A stretch of DNA of 32,648 nt from Bacteroidaceae bacterium (GCA_016292045.1 JAEEZX010000029.1:1-32648); one strand, 5' to 3'; shown: positions 18,401 through 27,380, counted from the stretch's first letter. Notes: generated by a model from the letters alone, not told the origin. A program made the numbers and translations.

Positions 18401-18582
18401 TCCACCTGATGAGCCGAAGCTCCGGGATATGTGGTAACAACCATGGATACCTTCACCTTCACCTCGGGGTCTTCAAGCTTGGGCATCTCGTAGATGGAGA
18501 GCATACCGCCCACCACGAGAACCGTCACCAGAAAGTAAACGAGGAGTCTGTTGGAGAAGGCCCACTTACCGAGATTCATCAT
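15454..18582 (-). CDS. RND-family inner-membrane efflux transporter (AcrB/HAE1-like)
   Basis: Proton-driven exporter of the inner membrane, 1042 residues, the usual size. It has the AcrB layout: TM1 near residues 10-30, a large periplasmic porter half, TM2-TM6 (about 335-500), a second porter half, and TM8-TM12 at the end. The proton-relay helix TM4 reads GMLVDNAIVIID with D403-N404, so the second of the usual two Asp residues is Asn. The TM10 Lys is present as K953 in VVKNGIVLMDE. The start overlaps the adaptor stop (ATGA), indicating coupling. An alternative start one codon later is possible. Substrates (drugs, bile acids, metals) cannot be told from sequence; the TM4 motif is closer to the HAE type than to heavy-metal CusA types. 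Confidence 0.94.
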   Translation of the reverse strand: MMNLGKWAFSNRLLVYFLVTVLVVGGMLSIYEMPKLEDPEVKVKVSMVVTTYPGASAHQVEMEVTDVLEKEIRTMGDIDNIESSSFNDLSIIQVELRSTIANEDVEQCWDRLRRKVYDAQSKLPSGAGVSVTKEDFSAVYGMFYALTADGLSERELIKYSDLLKNELYSIEAVERVEVYGAQHDCIEIRLLQDKLSALGVMPAEVLSTLSGQNKTSYAGYYDNGDLRVRVTVTDKFQKVSDIRRMLIQGHEKDQLRISDIAEVEKSIEKPVRNAMTYDGNRALGILVSASSKADITKVGVEVEHRLEELRKTRFPTGVEVHKVFYQPDRVKESLGTFVINLIESVVIVVVILMFFMGIKSGIIIGTSLCVIVIGSFLLLGPLDGTMQRVSLAAFILAMGMLVDNAIVIIDGILVDLQARKPRAEALTDIGHRTAMPLLGATIIAILSFFPIFLSPDTAGIYVRDLFIILAVSLLLSWVLALVHVPLMADHMFRSPSKGSEPVTDPYGGKVYKLQRRVMEFCLKHRKTMTTVMVVLVILAAVGYPFMRQGFFPDMVYDQCYLEYKLPEGANSTQVEKDLERMQTYLREHYPVKHITASIGGTPGRYNLVRTIATPSLAYGELIIDFESPDALVKNVEEIQDYLNREFPQAYAKIKLYNLMFKKYPIEVQFSGPDPAVLHALADSTRILMEESGKVRLITTNWEPKVPLISVDYDQEAARAIGLSRSDLSLSLMTAGGGIPVGDFYDGIYPNNIYVKLTDEQGNSIDNLQNLQVFSVMPSLMGLLTEENLLSIRSGRMDKSKLLSGLMGTTPLRQVTRSVDICWEDPLIPRYNGIRQQRVQCSPAEGLETEVARKAIAKKIDKLTLPPGYRCEWMGEKQASDRSMKYLFANFPLAIILMIAILIMLFGDAKKPTIIFLTIPLVFVGVVATMLVTRMTFTFCAIVGALGLIGMVVKNGIVLMDEIDLQLSEGKAPLEALILSSQSRLRPVMMASLTTILGMIPLLTDAMFGSMAATIMGGLLFGTFITLIFVPVLYAMFFGVNTK

Positions 18583-19640
18583 AGCAAGCCTCCTACGTTC
18601 GTTTTACTGACGGAAGGCAAAGGAGTCACCTTGTCGCCAGACTTAATATGGTTTGCGCCTGTGCTCACTACCAGATTACCGGGAAGAAGAGCTCCCGACA
18701 CCACTGCCGTGCCGTCGGTGTGCAGACGCAGCACCTTGACATCGCAGCGACGTACCGTCTGGTTCTTATCCTCGTAGATATACACAAAACAATCATCCTT
18801 ATCCTCCACCAAGGCTGTCGCAGGTACACGCGCCTCCGACTCCTCGGAAGCGTCAGCAGCAACAATACTCACCCATGCAGACATGCCGGGAGCAACACCC
18901 CTGGCATCACCCTCAATGCTCAGACGCATGGTGTACAGCTGGTTGGCGTTGGCCTTAGGCATCACATTCAGCATTTTGAGAGGAACTGTCTGTCCGGGAA
19001 GCACATCGAACTGTGCGCTGTAGCTCAAGAACGCGGAACGGCGCAGGTAGCTGGTGGCAGGAAGGTTTATCTCTATCTCCGGCTTGGACTGCGACACCAG
19101 CATCAGAACCGGCATACCAGCAGTGACATTCTCGCCTTCGTTGAAGAAACGTCTCTGAACGGCACCTGTGAAGGGAGCGTATATCTTGCAATAAGCCACC
19201 AAATCGCGATGATTCTTCAGCTTCGACTCTATCTGTTGGAGTCCGAAACGCGCCTTGTCGTAGTCGCTGGCTGTTGCCGCACCGTCTTTATAAAGCGACA
19301 TGACACGCTCTGCTTCTGCCTTAATACTGGCATACTCCGCTTCTGTGGCAGAAAGCTGTACAACATAATCCTTGGCATCCATCTCTGCAACCAGTTGGCC
19401 TGCCTGCACATGGGAGCCCTCATCAACATATATACGGGAAATAGTGCCTGACGTCTTGAAACTCAAATGAGCATCTTTACTGCTCACCACACGACCGGGG
19501 AACTGTAGCGTAGCATCGGCATTTGCAACCTGTACAGTGTCGAGACGTACCGTTGCGACAGAATCATCCGCTGCTTTTTTATCTCCGCAGGAAATCACAA
19601 ACAGAACCGACAAAAGTGCTATAAATGCAATTCTATTCAT
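18579..19640 (-). CDS. Efflux RND periplasmic adaptor (membrane fusion) lipoprotein
   Basis: Links the RND pump to the TolC-type channel in the periplasm. From the ATG at 19638-19640 the product is 353 residues and starts MNRIAFIALLSVLFVISC, a lipoprotein signal with lipobox VISC and lipidated C18. A start 27 codons further upstream is open but would put a spurious sequence before this signal and would read through the promoter. The HlyD/biotinyl-lipoyl half-motif GTISRIYVDEGSHVQAGQLVAEMD, a short alpha-hairpin, the second half YCKIYAPFTGAVQRRFFNEGENV, and beta-barrel and membrane-proximal domains follow in order. First gene of the three-gene operon. Confidence 0.94.
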   Translation of the reverse strand: MNRIAFIALLSVLFVISCGDKKAADDSVATVRLDTVQVANADATLQFPGRVVSSKDAHLSFKTSGTISRIYVDEGSHVQAGQLVAEMDAKDYVVQLSATEAEYASIKAEAERVMSLYKDGAATASDYDKARFGLQQIESKLKNHRDLVAYCKIYAPFTGAVQRRFFNEGENVTAGMPVLMLVSQSKPEIEINLPATSYLRRSAFLSYSAQFDVLPGQTVPLKMLNVMPKANANQLYTMRLSIEGDARGVAPGMSAWVSIVAADASEESEARVPATALVEDKDDCFVYIYEDKNQTVRRCDVKVLRLHTDGTAVVSGALLPGNLVVSTGANHIKSGDKVTPLPSVSKTNVGGLL

Positions 19641-19672
19641 TTTCGGATAAATTATACTAACATTATACGGGC

Positions 19673-19707
19673 GCAAAGGTAATAAAAAAATATGAAATAA
19701 GTCCAAA
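19673..19707 (-). promoter_or_regulatory. Promoter of the RND efflux operon
   Basis: On the minus strand TACCTTTGC (19673-19681) matches the TAnnTTTG -7 box. A TTTG -33 box at 19704-19707 lies 22 nt upstream, slightly longer than the usual 19-21. The predicted leader is about 30 nt. The -33 box lies inside the T-tract of the rplQ terminator. No operator-like repeat is obvious. Confidence 0.68.
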
Positions 19708-19740
19708 AAAAAGCCCCTCATCTATAAGATGAAGGGCATT
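19705..19740 (-). terminator. Terminator of the ribosomal supercluster (after rplQ)
   Basis: An 11-position stem (19713-19723 with 19727-19737, one C-A mismatch) with a 3-nt loop is followed on the minus strand by eight T residues (19705-19712). It starts about 22 nt after the rplQ stop and is the only terminator seen for the 13-kb ribosomal run. A short T-run on the other side could make it weakly bidirectional. Confidence 0.85.
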
Positions 19741-19762
19741 TTTAAAGTATCGTGACAATAAG

Positions 19763-20266
19763 TTACTCTGCAGCCTTCTCTGTAGCCTCTGCGGCAGGAG
19801 CTTCTTCTGCCTGCTCAGCAACAGGAGCCTCAGCGGCGGGAGCCTCTGCAGACTTCTTACCGGAGCGACGTGTGCGCTTAGCCTTCTTGGCAACCTTAGC
19901 CATATTCTCATCAAAGTCAACCAACTCGATGAAGCACATGGGAGCATTGTCGCTGGCACGGAAACCGGTCTTGATGATACGTGTGTAGCCACCCTGACGA
20001 TCGCCTACCTTTGCGCTGATGGTTGAGAACAGTTCTGTGATAGCAGCCTTGTCCTGCAACTTGCTGAACACCACGCGACGAGCATTGGTGGTATCCTCCT
20101 TGGAGCGCGTAATCATCGGCTCTACATACTTCTTGAGCGCTTTGGCCTTGGCCAGAGTCGTAGTGATTCTTTTGTGCATGATCAGGCTCACTGCCATATT
20201 GCTCAGCATGGCAGCCCTGTGGGATGCAGTACGACTCAAATGGTTAAATTTCTTATTGTGTCTCAT
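19763..20266 (-). CDS. rplQ: Ribosomal protein bL17
   Basis: Large-subunit protein near the exit tunnel. The first 120 residues are a standard L17 ([20 protein letters not shown], then [14 protein letters not shown]). The 167-residue product also carries a C-terminal extension: a basic [12 protein letters not shown] patch followed by an Ala/Pro/Glu low-complexity tail of about 30 residues. Similar tails occur in Bacteroidetes L17 as far as I know. It follows rpoA after 8 nt and is the last gene of the supercluster. Confidence 0.96.
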   Translation of the reverse strand: MRHNKKFNHLSRTASHRAAMLSNMAVSLIMHKRITTTLAKAKALKKYVEPMITRSKEDTTNARRVVFSKLQDKAAITELFSTISAKVGDRQGGYTRIIKTGFRASDNAPMCFIELVDFDENMAKVAKKAKRTRRSGKKSAEAPAAEAPVAEQAEEAPAAEATEKAAE

Positions 20267-20274
20267 AGGACTTT

Positions 20275-21267
20275 TTAATCTTTATCAAGTTTATATTTTT
20301 TGATATCAGTTCCAAACGAAAGATTCATACTCTCGAGCAAATCATCAAGCTCCGTGAGCGATTTCTTACCAAAGTTGCGGAACTTCAGAAGGTCGGTCTT
20401 ATTGTACTGCACCAAATCACCAAGTGTCTCTACATTGGCAGCCTTGAGGCAATTCAGGGCACGAACAGAAAGATCGAGGTCAACAAGACGAGTCTTCAAC
20501 TTCTGACGCATATGCAGCATCTCCTCGTCAAACTCATCGCCTGTGTCACCATCCATATTGTCAAGCGTAATCTTATCGTCAGAGAACAGCATGAAATGAT
20601 GGATGAGGATACGGGCAGCCTCCTTCAAAGCATCTTTGGGGTGAATGGAACCGTCAGTGGTGATTTCGATAATCAACTTCTCGTAGTCCGTCTTCTGCTC
20701 CACACGGAAGTTTTCAACGGCATACTTGACGTTGCGGATAGGAGTGTAGATAGAATCGATGGGAATTACGTTCACGTCAGTGCAGAACACACGGTTCTCC
20801 TCTGCGGGGACATAACCACGACCCTTATTGACACTGATGGTGATTGTCATTGAGGCACGGCTCTCCAGATGGCAAATAACCAGCTCAGGATTGAGCACCT
20901 CAAAGCTCGTCAGAACCTTGTTTAAATCACCAGCCTTGAATTCTGTCACGCCCTCTACTTTGAGCGTTACCTTCTCTGTATCGTAATCATCCACCAACCG
21001 CTTGAAGCGTACCTGCTTCAAGTTGAGAATAATGTTGGTGACATCCTCCTTCACACCCTGGATAGAGGCAAACTCATGCTCAACACCTTCAATAGAGATG
21101 GTGTTAATTGCGTAGCCGTCTAAGGACGAGAGAAGAATGCGGCGAAGAGCATTACCAATGGTAGTACCGAAGCCACCTTCCAGAGGACGAAATTCGAACT
21201 TGCCAACATAATCGTCCGCCTCCAACATTATTACCTTATCGGGTTTTTGAAATGCTAATATCGCCAT
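20275..21267 (-). CDS. rpoA: RNA polymerase alpha subunit
   Basis: Assembly platform of RNA polymerase. The 330-residue protein has the N-terminal dimerisation domain ([29 protein letters not shown], residues 27-54) and a C-terminal domain ([20 protein letters not shown] and [13 protein letters not shown]) that contacts DNA and activators, joined by an acidic linker. Length is normal. It sits between rpsD and rplQ as in the classic alpha operon. Confidence 0.97.
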   Translation of the reverse strand: MAILAFQKPDKVIMLEADDYVGKFEFRPLEGGFGTTIGNALRRILLSSLDGYAINTISIEGVEHEFASIQGVKEDVTNIILNLKQVRFKRLVDDYDTEKVTLKVEGVTEFKAGDLNKVLTSFEVLNPELVICHLESRASMTITISVNKGRGYVPAEENRVFCTDVNVIPIDSIYTPIRNVKYAVENFRVEQKTDYEKLIIEITTDGSIHPKDALKEAARILIHHFMLFSDDKITLDNMDGDTGDEFDEEMLHMRQKLKTRLVDLDLSVRALNCLKAANVETLGDLVQYNKTDLLKFRNFGKKSLTELDDLLESMNLSFGTDIKKYKLDKD

Positions 21268-21276
21268 TATTAATTT

Positions 21277-21882
21277 TTATTTAGAGTACAACTCAACAAT
21301 CAACTGCTCCTTGATATTCTCGGGAATGTCTGCACGGTCGGGACGGTGCAACAGCTTACCAGCCTTCTTGCTCTCATCCCACTCCAACCAAGGATACTTA
21401 GCGTGATTGAAACCTGCCAAAGCTGCAGCAATCACCTCCAGAGACTTGGCACGCTCGCGCACACCGACAATCTGACCGGGCTTCACTGCGTAAGAAGCAA
21501 TACCAACCACCTTACCGTCAACGGTAATGTGCTTGTGGTTCACCAACTGACGAGCTGCAGCACGGGTGGGAGCAATGCCCAGACGATACACGATGTTATC
21601 AAGACGGCACTCGAGGTTCTGCAGAAGAATCTCACCGGTGATACCACTGGTACGGGCTGCCTTCTCAAACATGTTGCGGAACTGCTTCTCCAACACACCG
21701 TAAGTGTACTTTGCCTTCTGCTTCTCTGCGAGCATGATACCATACTCAGAGGTCTTGCGACGACGGTTGTTACCGTGCTGGCCAGGAGGGAAATTGCGCT
21801 TTGCCAGTACTTTGTCATCACCAAAGATTGCCTCACCGAAACGGCGGGAAATTCTTGACTTAGGTCCAATATATCTTGCCAT
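21277..21882 (-). CDS. rpsD: Ribosomal protein uS4
   Basis: Primary 16S rRNA-binding protein of the small-subunit body. The 201-residue product begins [21 protein letters not shown] and contains the S4 RNA-binding core [32 protein letters not shown] (about residues 90-125). No N-terminal zinc-binding Cys cluster is present. In E. coli S4 also represses its operon; no clear leader pseudoknot was recognised here. Confidence 0.97.
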   Translation of the reverse strand: MARYIGPKSRISRRFGEAIFGDDKVLAKRNFPPGQHGNNRRRKTSEYGIMLAEKQKAKYTYGVLEKQFRNMFEKAARTSGITGEILLQNLECRLDNIVYRLGIAPTRAAARQLVNHKHITVDGKVVGIASYAVKPGQIVGVRERAKSLEVIAAALAGFNHAKYPWLEWDESKKAGKLLHRPDRADIPENIKEQLIVELYSK

Positions 21883-21908
21883 AATTCTACTTATTTTAAT
21901 GGGTTAGG

Positions 21909-22298
21909 TTAGACTCTTCTTCTCTTCGGAGGACGGCAACCATTGTGAGGAAGTGGAGTAACGTCGATAATCTCTACCACCTCAATGCCAGCGCCATGAC
22001 AGGTGCGGATAGCACTCTCACGGCCATTGCCGGGACCCTTGACATAAGCCTTCACCTTGCGCAGACCCAAGTCATAAGCGGTCTTTGCACAATCCTGTGC
22101 TGCCATCTGGGCGGCGTAAGGAGTATTCTTCTTACTGCCACGGAAGCCCATCTTGCCGGCGGAAGACCAAGAAATCACCTGACCCTCACTGTTGGCCAAA
22201 GACACGATGATATTGTTAAAGGAACTGTGAACATGCAGCTGACCCATTGCGTCAACCTTCACTGTTCTTTTCTTTGTTGCAACTGCTTTCTTTGCCAT
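21909..22298 (-). CDS. rpsK: Ribosomal protein uS11
   Basis: Small-subunit platform protein, 129 residues. Conserved parts are [48 protein letters not shown] and the C-terminal [19 protein letters not shown] short basic N-terminal extension ([14 protein letters not shown]) is typical. It lies between rpsM and rpsD, with gaps of 26-31 nt. Confidence 0.97.
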   Translation of the reverse strand: MAKKAVATKKRTVKVDAMGQLHVHSSFNNIIVSLANSEGQVISWSSAGKMGFRGSKKNTPYAAQMAAQDCAKTAYDLGLRKVKAYVKGPGNGRESAIRTCHGAGIEVVEIIDVTPLPHNGCRPPKRRRV

Positions 22299-22329
22299 AT
22301 TGCTATTATTTCTATTTCGTTTGCGCTAA

Positions 22330-22710
22330 TTACTTCGTAGCCTTCTTCTTGTTGGCAACGGTCTTCTTCTTACCCTTACGTGTGCGAGCGTTGTTCTTAG
22401 TACTCTGACCGCGAACAGGCAGGCCGTTACGATGACGGACACCACGGTAGCAACCGATATCCATCAGACGCTTGATATTCATAGCGATCTCACTGCGAAG
22501 ATCACCCTCTACCTTGCACTCAGCAGCAATCACCTCACGGATCTTACCGGCTTCTTCATCAGTCCAGTCGCAGACCTTCTTGTCCTTGTCTACGCCTGCC
22601 TTTTCCAAAATCTTTGCTGAGCTACTACGACCGATGCCATAGACATAGGTCAAAGCGATTTCCCCTCTCTTGTTCTGGGGTAAATCAACACCAACAATTC
22701 TTATTGCCAT
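22330..22710 (-). CDS. rpsM: Ribosomal protein uS13
   Basis: Small-subunit head protein contacting the P-site tRNA and the large subunit, 126 residues. It begins [22 protein letters not shown], has the [18 protein letters not shown] helix-hairpin region and the conserved [27 protein letters not shown] segment, and ends in a Lys-rich tail. It is the first protein of the alpha group, after rpmJ. Confidence 0.97.
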   Translation of the reverse strand: MAIRIVGVDLPQNKRGEIALTYVYGIGRSSSAKILEKAGVDKDKKVCDWTDEEAGKIREVIAAECKVEGDLRSEIAMNIKRLMDIGCYRGVRHRNGLPVRGQSTKNNARTRKGKKKTVANKKKATK

Positions 22711-22740
22711 ATACTTGTATTATTCTGTTTGTTGCGGATG

Positions 22741-22857
22741 TTAACCCTGACGCATCTTGTACTTGGGGTTCTTCTTGTTAATCACATAAAGACGTCCTTT
22801 TCTGCGGACAATCTTGCACTCGGGAGTGCGTTTCTTTAATGAAGCTCGTGTTTTCAT
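22741..22857 (-). CDS. rpmJ: Ribosomal protein bL36 (zinc-free type)
   Basis: A 38-residue gene beginning [21 protein letters not shown] and ending NPKYKMRQG, with its TAA at 22741-22743 and ATG at 22855-22857. Of the usual CCCH zinc ligands only C14 remains; T11, N27 and Y33-type residues replace the others, so this is the zinc-independent form. It lies between infA (14 nt) and rpsM (30 nt). Confidence 0.96.
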   Translation of the reverse strand: MKTRASLKKRTPECKIVRRKGRLYVINKKNPKYKMRQG

Positions 22858-22871
22858 ATTTCTTATCTTTC

Positions 22872-23090
22872 TTATTTGTATCTAAACACTATACGGCCTT
22901 TTGTGAGGTCATAAGGACTCATCTCCACTTTGACCTTGTCTCCAGGTAGGATCTTAATGTAGTGCATACGCATCTTGCCCGAGATGTTGCATATAATCTT
23001 TGCGCCGATCTCTAACTCAACACGAAACATGGCATTGGAAAGTGATTCCAAAATAACGCCATCCTGCTCTATAACTGCCTGTTTTGCCAT
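22872..23090 (-). CDS. infA: Translation initiation factor IF-1
   Basis: A single OB-fold protein that blocks the ribosomal A site during initiation. The 72-residue product has the family's normal size, with [54 protein letters not shown] and the terminal GRIVFRYK. It sits directly after map (9 nt) and before rpmJ, the usual map-infA-rpmJ order. Confidence 0.97.
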   Translation of the reverse strand: MAKQAVIEQDGVILESLSNAMFRVELEIGAKIICNISGKMRMHYIKILPGDKVKVEMSPYDLTKGRIVFRYK

Positions 23091-23099
23091 TTAATTCTT

Positions 23100-23891
23100 T
23101 TAATATTGGTTCTCTATCTTTTCAATTTCTTCAAATGAGGAAAGAATCTCCGTCTTACCATGATGCACCGCTATAGTGTGCTCGTAGTGAGCTGCCATAC
23201 CACCGTCGCGTGTGACTATCGTCCACTTGTCCGGCAACATCCATATCTGCGGGCTTCCGCTGACAATCATCGGTTCAATGGCTATGCACAAACCGTTTTT
23301 TATCATCTTGCCGTCGCCGCGCTTTCCGTAGTTGGGCACCTGAGGTTCCTCATGCATATCACGACCGATGCCGTGACCCACGAATTCTCTAACCACTCCG
23401 TAGCAGTTGCTCTCCACGTGCTGCTGCACTGCATACCCGATATCACCGATACGCCTTCCGACGCGGGCGGCCTCTATACCGAGATATAAAGCCTCCTTGG
23501 TGACCTTGAGCAGCCGGTTGGTCTCTTCGCTGACCTCACCCACACGGAACGTGTAGCATGAATCGCCGTTGAAACCATCCAGGAGAGCGCCACAGTCCAC
23601 AGAGACGATATCACCGTCCTTCAACGGCTCGTCTGAGGGTATCCCGTGCACCACCTGTCCGTTTACCGATGTACAGATGCTTGCAGGGAAGGGCTCACCA
23701 CTCGGATTGGGGAATCCCAGAAATGTGGGTATCCCACCGTGGTCGCGGATAAATTCCTCTGCCACCTTGTCAAGCTGTCGGGTTGTCACACCCGGAGTCA
23801 CAATCTTTCCGACCTCTGTCAGAGTCTTTGCAACCAACTGGTTGGCGGCTCGCATTAAGTCAATTTCGTCCTCAGTCTTGAGAAATATCAT
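23100..23891 (-). CDS. map: Methionine aminopeptidase, type I
   Basis: Removes the initiator Met from nascent proteins in the cytoplasm using two divalent metal ions. The 263-residue enzyme has all five metal ligands: D99 (VSVDCGA), D110 (FNGDSCYTF), H173 (VGHGIGRDMHEEP), E206 (AIEPM) and E237 (YEHTIAV). The substrate-binding H82 lies in VHGIP. No N-terminal zinc-finger extension is present. The gene follows secY by 20 nt and precedes infA by 9 nt. Confidence 0.97.
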   Translation of the reverse strand: MIFLKTEDEIDLMRAANQLVAKTLTEVGKIVTPGVTTRQLDKVAEEFIRDHGGIPTFLGFPNPSGEPFPASICTSVNGQVVHGIPSDEPLKDGDIVSVDCGALLDGFNGDSCYTFRVGEVSEETNRLLKVTKEALYLGIEAARVGRRIGDIGYAVQQHVESNCYGVVREFVGHGIGRDMHEEPQVPNYGKRGDGKMIKNGLCIAIEPMIVSGSPQIWMLPDKWTIVTRDGGMAAHYEHTIAVHHGKTEILSSFEEIEKIENQY

Positions 23892-23911
23892 AGAGATAGT
23901 TTCGAGACTCC

Positions 23912-25249
23912 TTAGGACATTCCGTTTCTTCCGTGGATTCTACCACTGGAAAGAAGACCATCATAGTGACGCATCAAGAGATGACTCTCTATCTGCTGTA
24001 GTGTATCGAGCACAACACCTACAAGGATCAACAAACTCGTACCGCCGAAGAACTGAGCGAACTCAGGTGTCACATTCAGCAGGCCTGCGAAAGCCGGCAT
24101 ACATGCGATGGCAGCCAAGAACAGCGAACCGGGAAGGGTGATGTGAGACATTATCTGGTCTATAAACTCAGCTGTGTCATGACCTGGACGCACACCGGGA
24201 ATGAAACCGTTGTTGCGCTTCATGTCTTCTGCCATCTGAGTGGGGTTGAGGGTAATTGCCGTGTAGAAATACGTGAAGGCTACAATCAGAAGAGCAAATA
24301 CCACATTGTAAGCAACGCTCGTGTGGTCGCTCAACATGATGAGTATTGCACTGGGATTCTCACCTCCTGCTACCATATTCAGCAGCGTGATGGGGATGAA
24401 CATGATGGCCTGGGCGAAGATGATAGGCATCACGTTTGCAGCAAACACCTTAAGAGGAATGTACTGACGCACGCCGCCAACCTGCTGGCCACCCATCATA
24501 CGCTTTGCATACTGCACGGGAATCTTGCGAGTGCCCTGAACCAGAAGGATTGAGGCACAGATAACCACCAACAGGAGTATCAACTCTATGGCGAACATTA
24601 TCATACCACCACCGTTCAGGTTGTTCAGACGGTTCACAAACTCCTGAGAGAATGCCTGAGGCAGACGGGCAATAATACCGAGCATGATAATCAGTGAAAC
24701 ACCGTTACCGATACCCTTGTCTGTGATACGCTCACCCAGCCAGAGAATAAACATCGAACCTGCAGCCAAGATAATAGTACTTGAGATGAGGAACAATGTC
24801 CAGTCCACCTGGAGTGCGCCCACAGCCAAACCCTTGAATGTATAAACCAAATAACCTGGAGCCTGGAACAGAAGGATGAGAATGGTAAGATAGCGGGTGT
24901 ACTGATTCATCTTACGACGACCGCTCTCTCCCTCACGCTGCATCTTCTGGAAATACGGCACCACGAATGCAAACAACTGAATCACGATGGATGCAGAAAT
25001 GTAAGGCATGATACCCAACGCGAAGATTGATGCGTTGGAGAAGGCACCGCCCGAGAACATATTCAGCAGAGACATCAGACCTGTGCTCGTCTGCTCACGA
25101 AGTGCAGACAATGCCTCGGGATTAACACCGGGAAGCACCACGAACGAACCGAAACGGTACATCGCAGCAAAACCCAGCGTGATGAGGATTCGCGTGCGCA
25201 AATCCTCAACGCTCCAGATATTTTTTAATGTTTCAAAGAACTTCTTCAT
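23912..25249 (-). CDS. secY: Preprotein translocase subunit SecY
   Basis: Central channel of the Sec translocon in the inner membrane. The 445-residue protein has about ten hydrophobic segments. Conserved landmarks are MYRFGSFVVLPGVNP in TM1, the plug region FSGGAFSNASIFALGIMPYISASIV, LWLGERITDKGIGNGVSLIIMLGI, and the cytoplasmic loops RKIPVQYAKRM and MKRNNGFIPGVRPG. It follows rplO after 6 nt. Adenylate kinase is not placed between secY and map here. Confidence 0.97.
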   Translation of the reverse strand: MKKFFETLKNIWSVEDLRTRILITLGFAAMYRFGSFVVLPGVNPEALSALREQTSTGLMSLLNMFSGGAFSNASIFALGIMPYISASIVIQLFAFVVPYFQKMQREGESGRRKMNQYTRYLTILILLFQAPGYLVYTFKGLAVGALQVDWTLFLISSTIILAAGSMFILWLGERITDKGIGNGVSLIIMLGIIARLPQAFSQEFVNRLNNLNGGGMIMFAIELILLLVVICASILLVQGTRKIPVQYAKRMMGGQQVGGVRQYIPLKVFAANVMPIIFAQAIMFIPITLLNMVAGGENPSAILIMLSDHTSVAYNVVFALLIVAFTYFYTAITLNPTQMAEDMKRNNGFIPGVRPGHDTAEFIDQIMSHITLPGSLFLAAIACMPAFAGLLNVTPEFAQFFGGTSLLILVGVVLDTLQQIESHLLMRHYDGLLSSGRIHGRNGMS

Positions 25250-25255
25250 TTGTCC

Positions 25256-25699
25256 TTAGAGTTTGGTAACAGTACCTCCTGCAGCAGCGATAGCCTCCTC
25301 TGCACTCTTGGAGAATGCATTGGCAGATACCTCTACTTTGGCAGAAAGCTTGCCATTACCCAAAACCTTGACCATCTGGCCTTTCTTTGAGATACCAGCA
25401 TTCACGAACTCCTCAAGGCCGATTTTCACGATACCCTTCTCGGCCATAGCCTGAAGAGCTGCGAGATTAACAGCCTGATACTCCACGTGGTTAACGTTCT
25501 TGAAACCGAACTTGGGAAGTCTGCGCTGCAAAGGCATCTGTCCACCTTCGAAGCCTACCTTGTTCTTGTAACCGGAACGAGCCTTGGCACCCTTGTGACC
25601 ACGGGTAGAAGTACCACCGAGACCACTGCCGGGACCGCGACCGAGGCGGCGACGTGAGTGGGTGGAACCTGCTGCGGGTTTGAGATTATTTAATTTCAT
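25256..25699 (-). CDS. rplO: Ribosomal protein uL15
   Basis: Large-subunit assembly protein, 147 residues. The Gly/Arg-rich N-terminus (RRRLGRGPGSGLGGTSTRGHKG) is unstructured and penetrates the 23S rRNA. The globular part follows with FEGGQMPLQRRLPKFGF, VKVLGNGKLSAKVEVSA and AFSKSAEEAIAAAGGT. Between rpmD (35 nt) and secY (6 nt). Confidence 0.97.
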   Translation of the reverse strand: MKLNNLKPAAGSTHSRRRLGRGPGSGLGGTSTRGHKGAKARSGYKNKVGFEGGQMPLQRRLPKFGFKNVNHVEYQAVNLAALQAMAEKGIVKIGLEEFVNAGISKKGQMVKVLGNGKLSAKVEVSANAFSKSAEEAIAAAGGTVTKL

Positions 25700-25734
25700 A
25701 TTGATTGTACGTTTTCGAATTATACTTCAATTGT

Positions 25735-25911
25735 TTAATCGAGCACCTTCACCAGATGGTGTACGGCCTGGATGAGACCACGTGTAGAGGCGTTGTCCTC
25801 CAGCTCAACAACCTGGTTGAGCTTCTTCAGTCCCATTGTGTCCAACGTAGCCTTTTGTCTCTTAGGAGCGTGGATACGGCTCTTCACTTGCTGTACTTTA
25901 ATCGTTGCCAT
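25735..25911 (-). CDS. rpmD: Ribosomal protein uL30
   Basis: A 58-residue gene read directly from the sequence: ATG at 25909-25911, TAA at 25735-25737. The product starts MATIKVQQVKSRIHAPKRQ and continues through KATLDTMGLKKLNQVVELED to RGLIQAVHHLVKVLD, the complete short bacterial L30. Position between rpsE and rplO is the canonical one. Confidence 0.96.
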   Translation of the reverse strand: MATIKVQQVKSRIHAPKRQKATLDTMGLKKLNQVVELEDNASTRGLIQAVHHLVKVLD

Positions 25912-25932
25912 AATACTTATTCTCCTTTAAGA

Positions 25933-26442
25933 TTAACCATTGAATACCTTGCTCATGCTTACACCACGCATCTTGGCTACCTGACGAGCGTCACGCATAG
26001 AAGTCAGAGCTGCGATTGTTGCCTTCACCAGATTGTGAGGGTTGGAACTACCTCTGCTCTTAGCCAGACAGTCCTTCACACCTACGCTCTCCAATACGGC
26101 ACGCATAGCGCCGCCGGCAACCACACCGGTACCAGTGCTGGCAGGCATAATGAATACGTCTGCACCACCGAACTTAGCCTTTGCCTCATGAGGCACAGTG
26201 CCCTTGAGCACGGGTACCTGTACGAGGTTCTTCTTTGCGGCCTCAACAGCCTTGGCAATAGCTGCAGTTACTTCGCCTGCCTTACCAAGACCCCAGCCGA
26301 TAACGCCATTTTCGTTACCGACAACAACAATAGCTGCGAACGTGAAAGTACGACCACCCTTGGTCACCTTGGTAACACGGTTGATGGCTACCAAGCGATC
26401 CTTCAATTCTTCGCTGTTGATATTGATATTCTTAATTGCCAT
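25933..26442 (-). CDS. rpsE: Ribosomal protein uS5
   Basis: Small-subunit protein at the mRNA entry site involved in decoding accuracy. The 169-residue product shows the N-terminal double-stranded RNA-binding domain ([39 protein letters not shown]) and the C-terminal domain ([34 protein letters not shown]). It precedes rpmD by 21 nt. Confidence 0.97.
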   Translation of the reverse strand: MAIKNININSEELKDRLVAINRVTKVTKGGRTFTFAAIVVVGNENGVIGWGLGKAGEVTAAIAKAVEAAKKNLVQVPVLKGTVPHEAKAKFGGADVFIMPASTGTGVVAGGAMRAVLESVGVKDCLAKSRGSSNPHNLVKATIAALTSMRDARQVAKMRGVSMSKVFNG

Positions 26443-26448
26443 AGTTCA

Positions 26449-26790
26449 TCAGAATTTAAGTCCACCATTACGTGCGGCATCAGCCACTTCCTTCACTCTT
26501 CCGTGGTACAGATAACCATTGCGATCAAACACCACCGTGGTGATACCCGACTCTATGGCCTTCTTGGCAATCAACTCACCAACCTTGGCAGCCTGCTCCT
26601 TCTTGGGGCAAGCCTCCAGTCCGAGGCTAGAGGCAGAAACCAACGTAGCACCGGACAAATCGTTGATGATTTGCACGTAAATCTGCTTGTTACTGCGGAA
26701 CACGCTCATACGAGGACGCTCTGCCGTACCAGAAATCTTATTACGAACTCTGTATTTAATCTTGATTCGTCTTTCCAATTTTGTAGTCAT
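26449..26790 (-). CDS. rplR: Ribosomal protein uL18
   Basis: Binds 5S rRNA with L5 in the central protuberance. The 113-residue product contains [36 protein letters not shown] and the closing [28 protein letters not shown]. The gene is 6 nt before rpsE and 20 nt after rplF. Confidence 0.97.
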   Translation of the reverse strand: MTTKLERRIKIKYRVRNKISGTAERPRMSVFRSNKQIYVQIINDLSGATLVSASSLGLEACPKKEQAAKVGELIAKKAIESGITTVVFDRNGYLYHGRVKEVADAARNGGLKF

Positions 26791-26810
26791 AATCTTACTT
26801 CTTTTAACGG

Positions 26811-27380
26811 TTACTTAGCACCAGCTGATTTACCTGACTTCCTGCGAATCTGCTCGCCAATGAACAGAACACCCTTGCCCTTGTAAGGCTCAGGCTTACG
26901 GAACGAACGAATCTTGGCACAAACCTGACCCAAAAGCTGCTTGTCGCAACTCTCGAGAATGATCTGCGGGTTCTGGTTTCTTTCACTTTTGGTCTCAACC
27001 TTAATCTCAGCGGGAAGCTGGATGAAGATGCTGTGAGTGTAGCCCAGTGAGAACTCCACGATATTGCCCTGATTGCTGACACGGAAACCGACGCCGACCA
27101 ATTCGAGCTGCTTCTTGTAGCCCTCGCTTACACCTACGACCATATTATTTACGAGAGAACGATAGAGACCGTGGAAAGCCTGCTTCTGCTTAACGTCGAT
27201 ATCAGCCTGCTCGTCGATCTCGAAAGTAACCTCTTTCTCACTCACATTAACCTTGATAGCGGGGTTCACTGCCTGGGTCAGTTCACCTTTCTTACCTTTT
27301 ACGGTAACAACATTATCGGCATTCACTGTCACGGTAACACCTGCAGGAATGATAATGGGCATTTTACCTATTCTAGACAT
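26811..27380 (-). CDS. rplF: Ribosomal protein uL6
   Basis: Large-subunit protein at the base of the stalk, near the sarcin-ricin loop. The 189-residue product has two similar domains: [19 protein letters not shown]... first, then [21 protein letters not shown] and the conserved [23 protein letters not shown] near the C-terminus. It lies between rpsH (19 nt) and rplR. Confidence 0.97.
   Translation of the reverse strand: MSRIGKMPIIIPAGVTVTVNADNVVTVKGKKGELTQAVNPAIKVNVSEKEVTFEIDEQADIDVKQKQAFHGLYRSLVNNMVVGVSEGYKKQLELVGVGFRVSNQGNIVEFSLGYTHSIFIQLPAEIKVETKSERNQNPQIILESCDKQLLGQVCAKIRSFRKPEPYKGKGVLFIGEQIRRKSGKSAGAK

Noticed and set aside
19641..19721. Longer start for the efflux adaptor, adding 27 residues
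   Set aside because: It would run through the -7 box and place residues in front of a textbook lipoprotein signal peptide; the ATG at 19640 is better.
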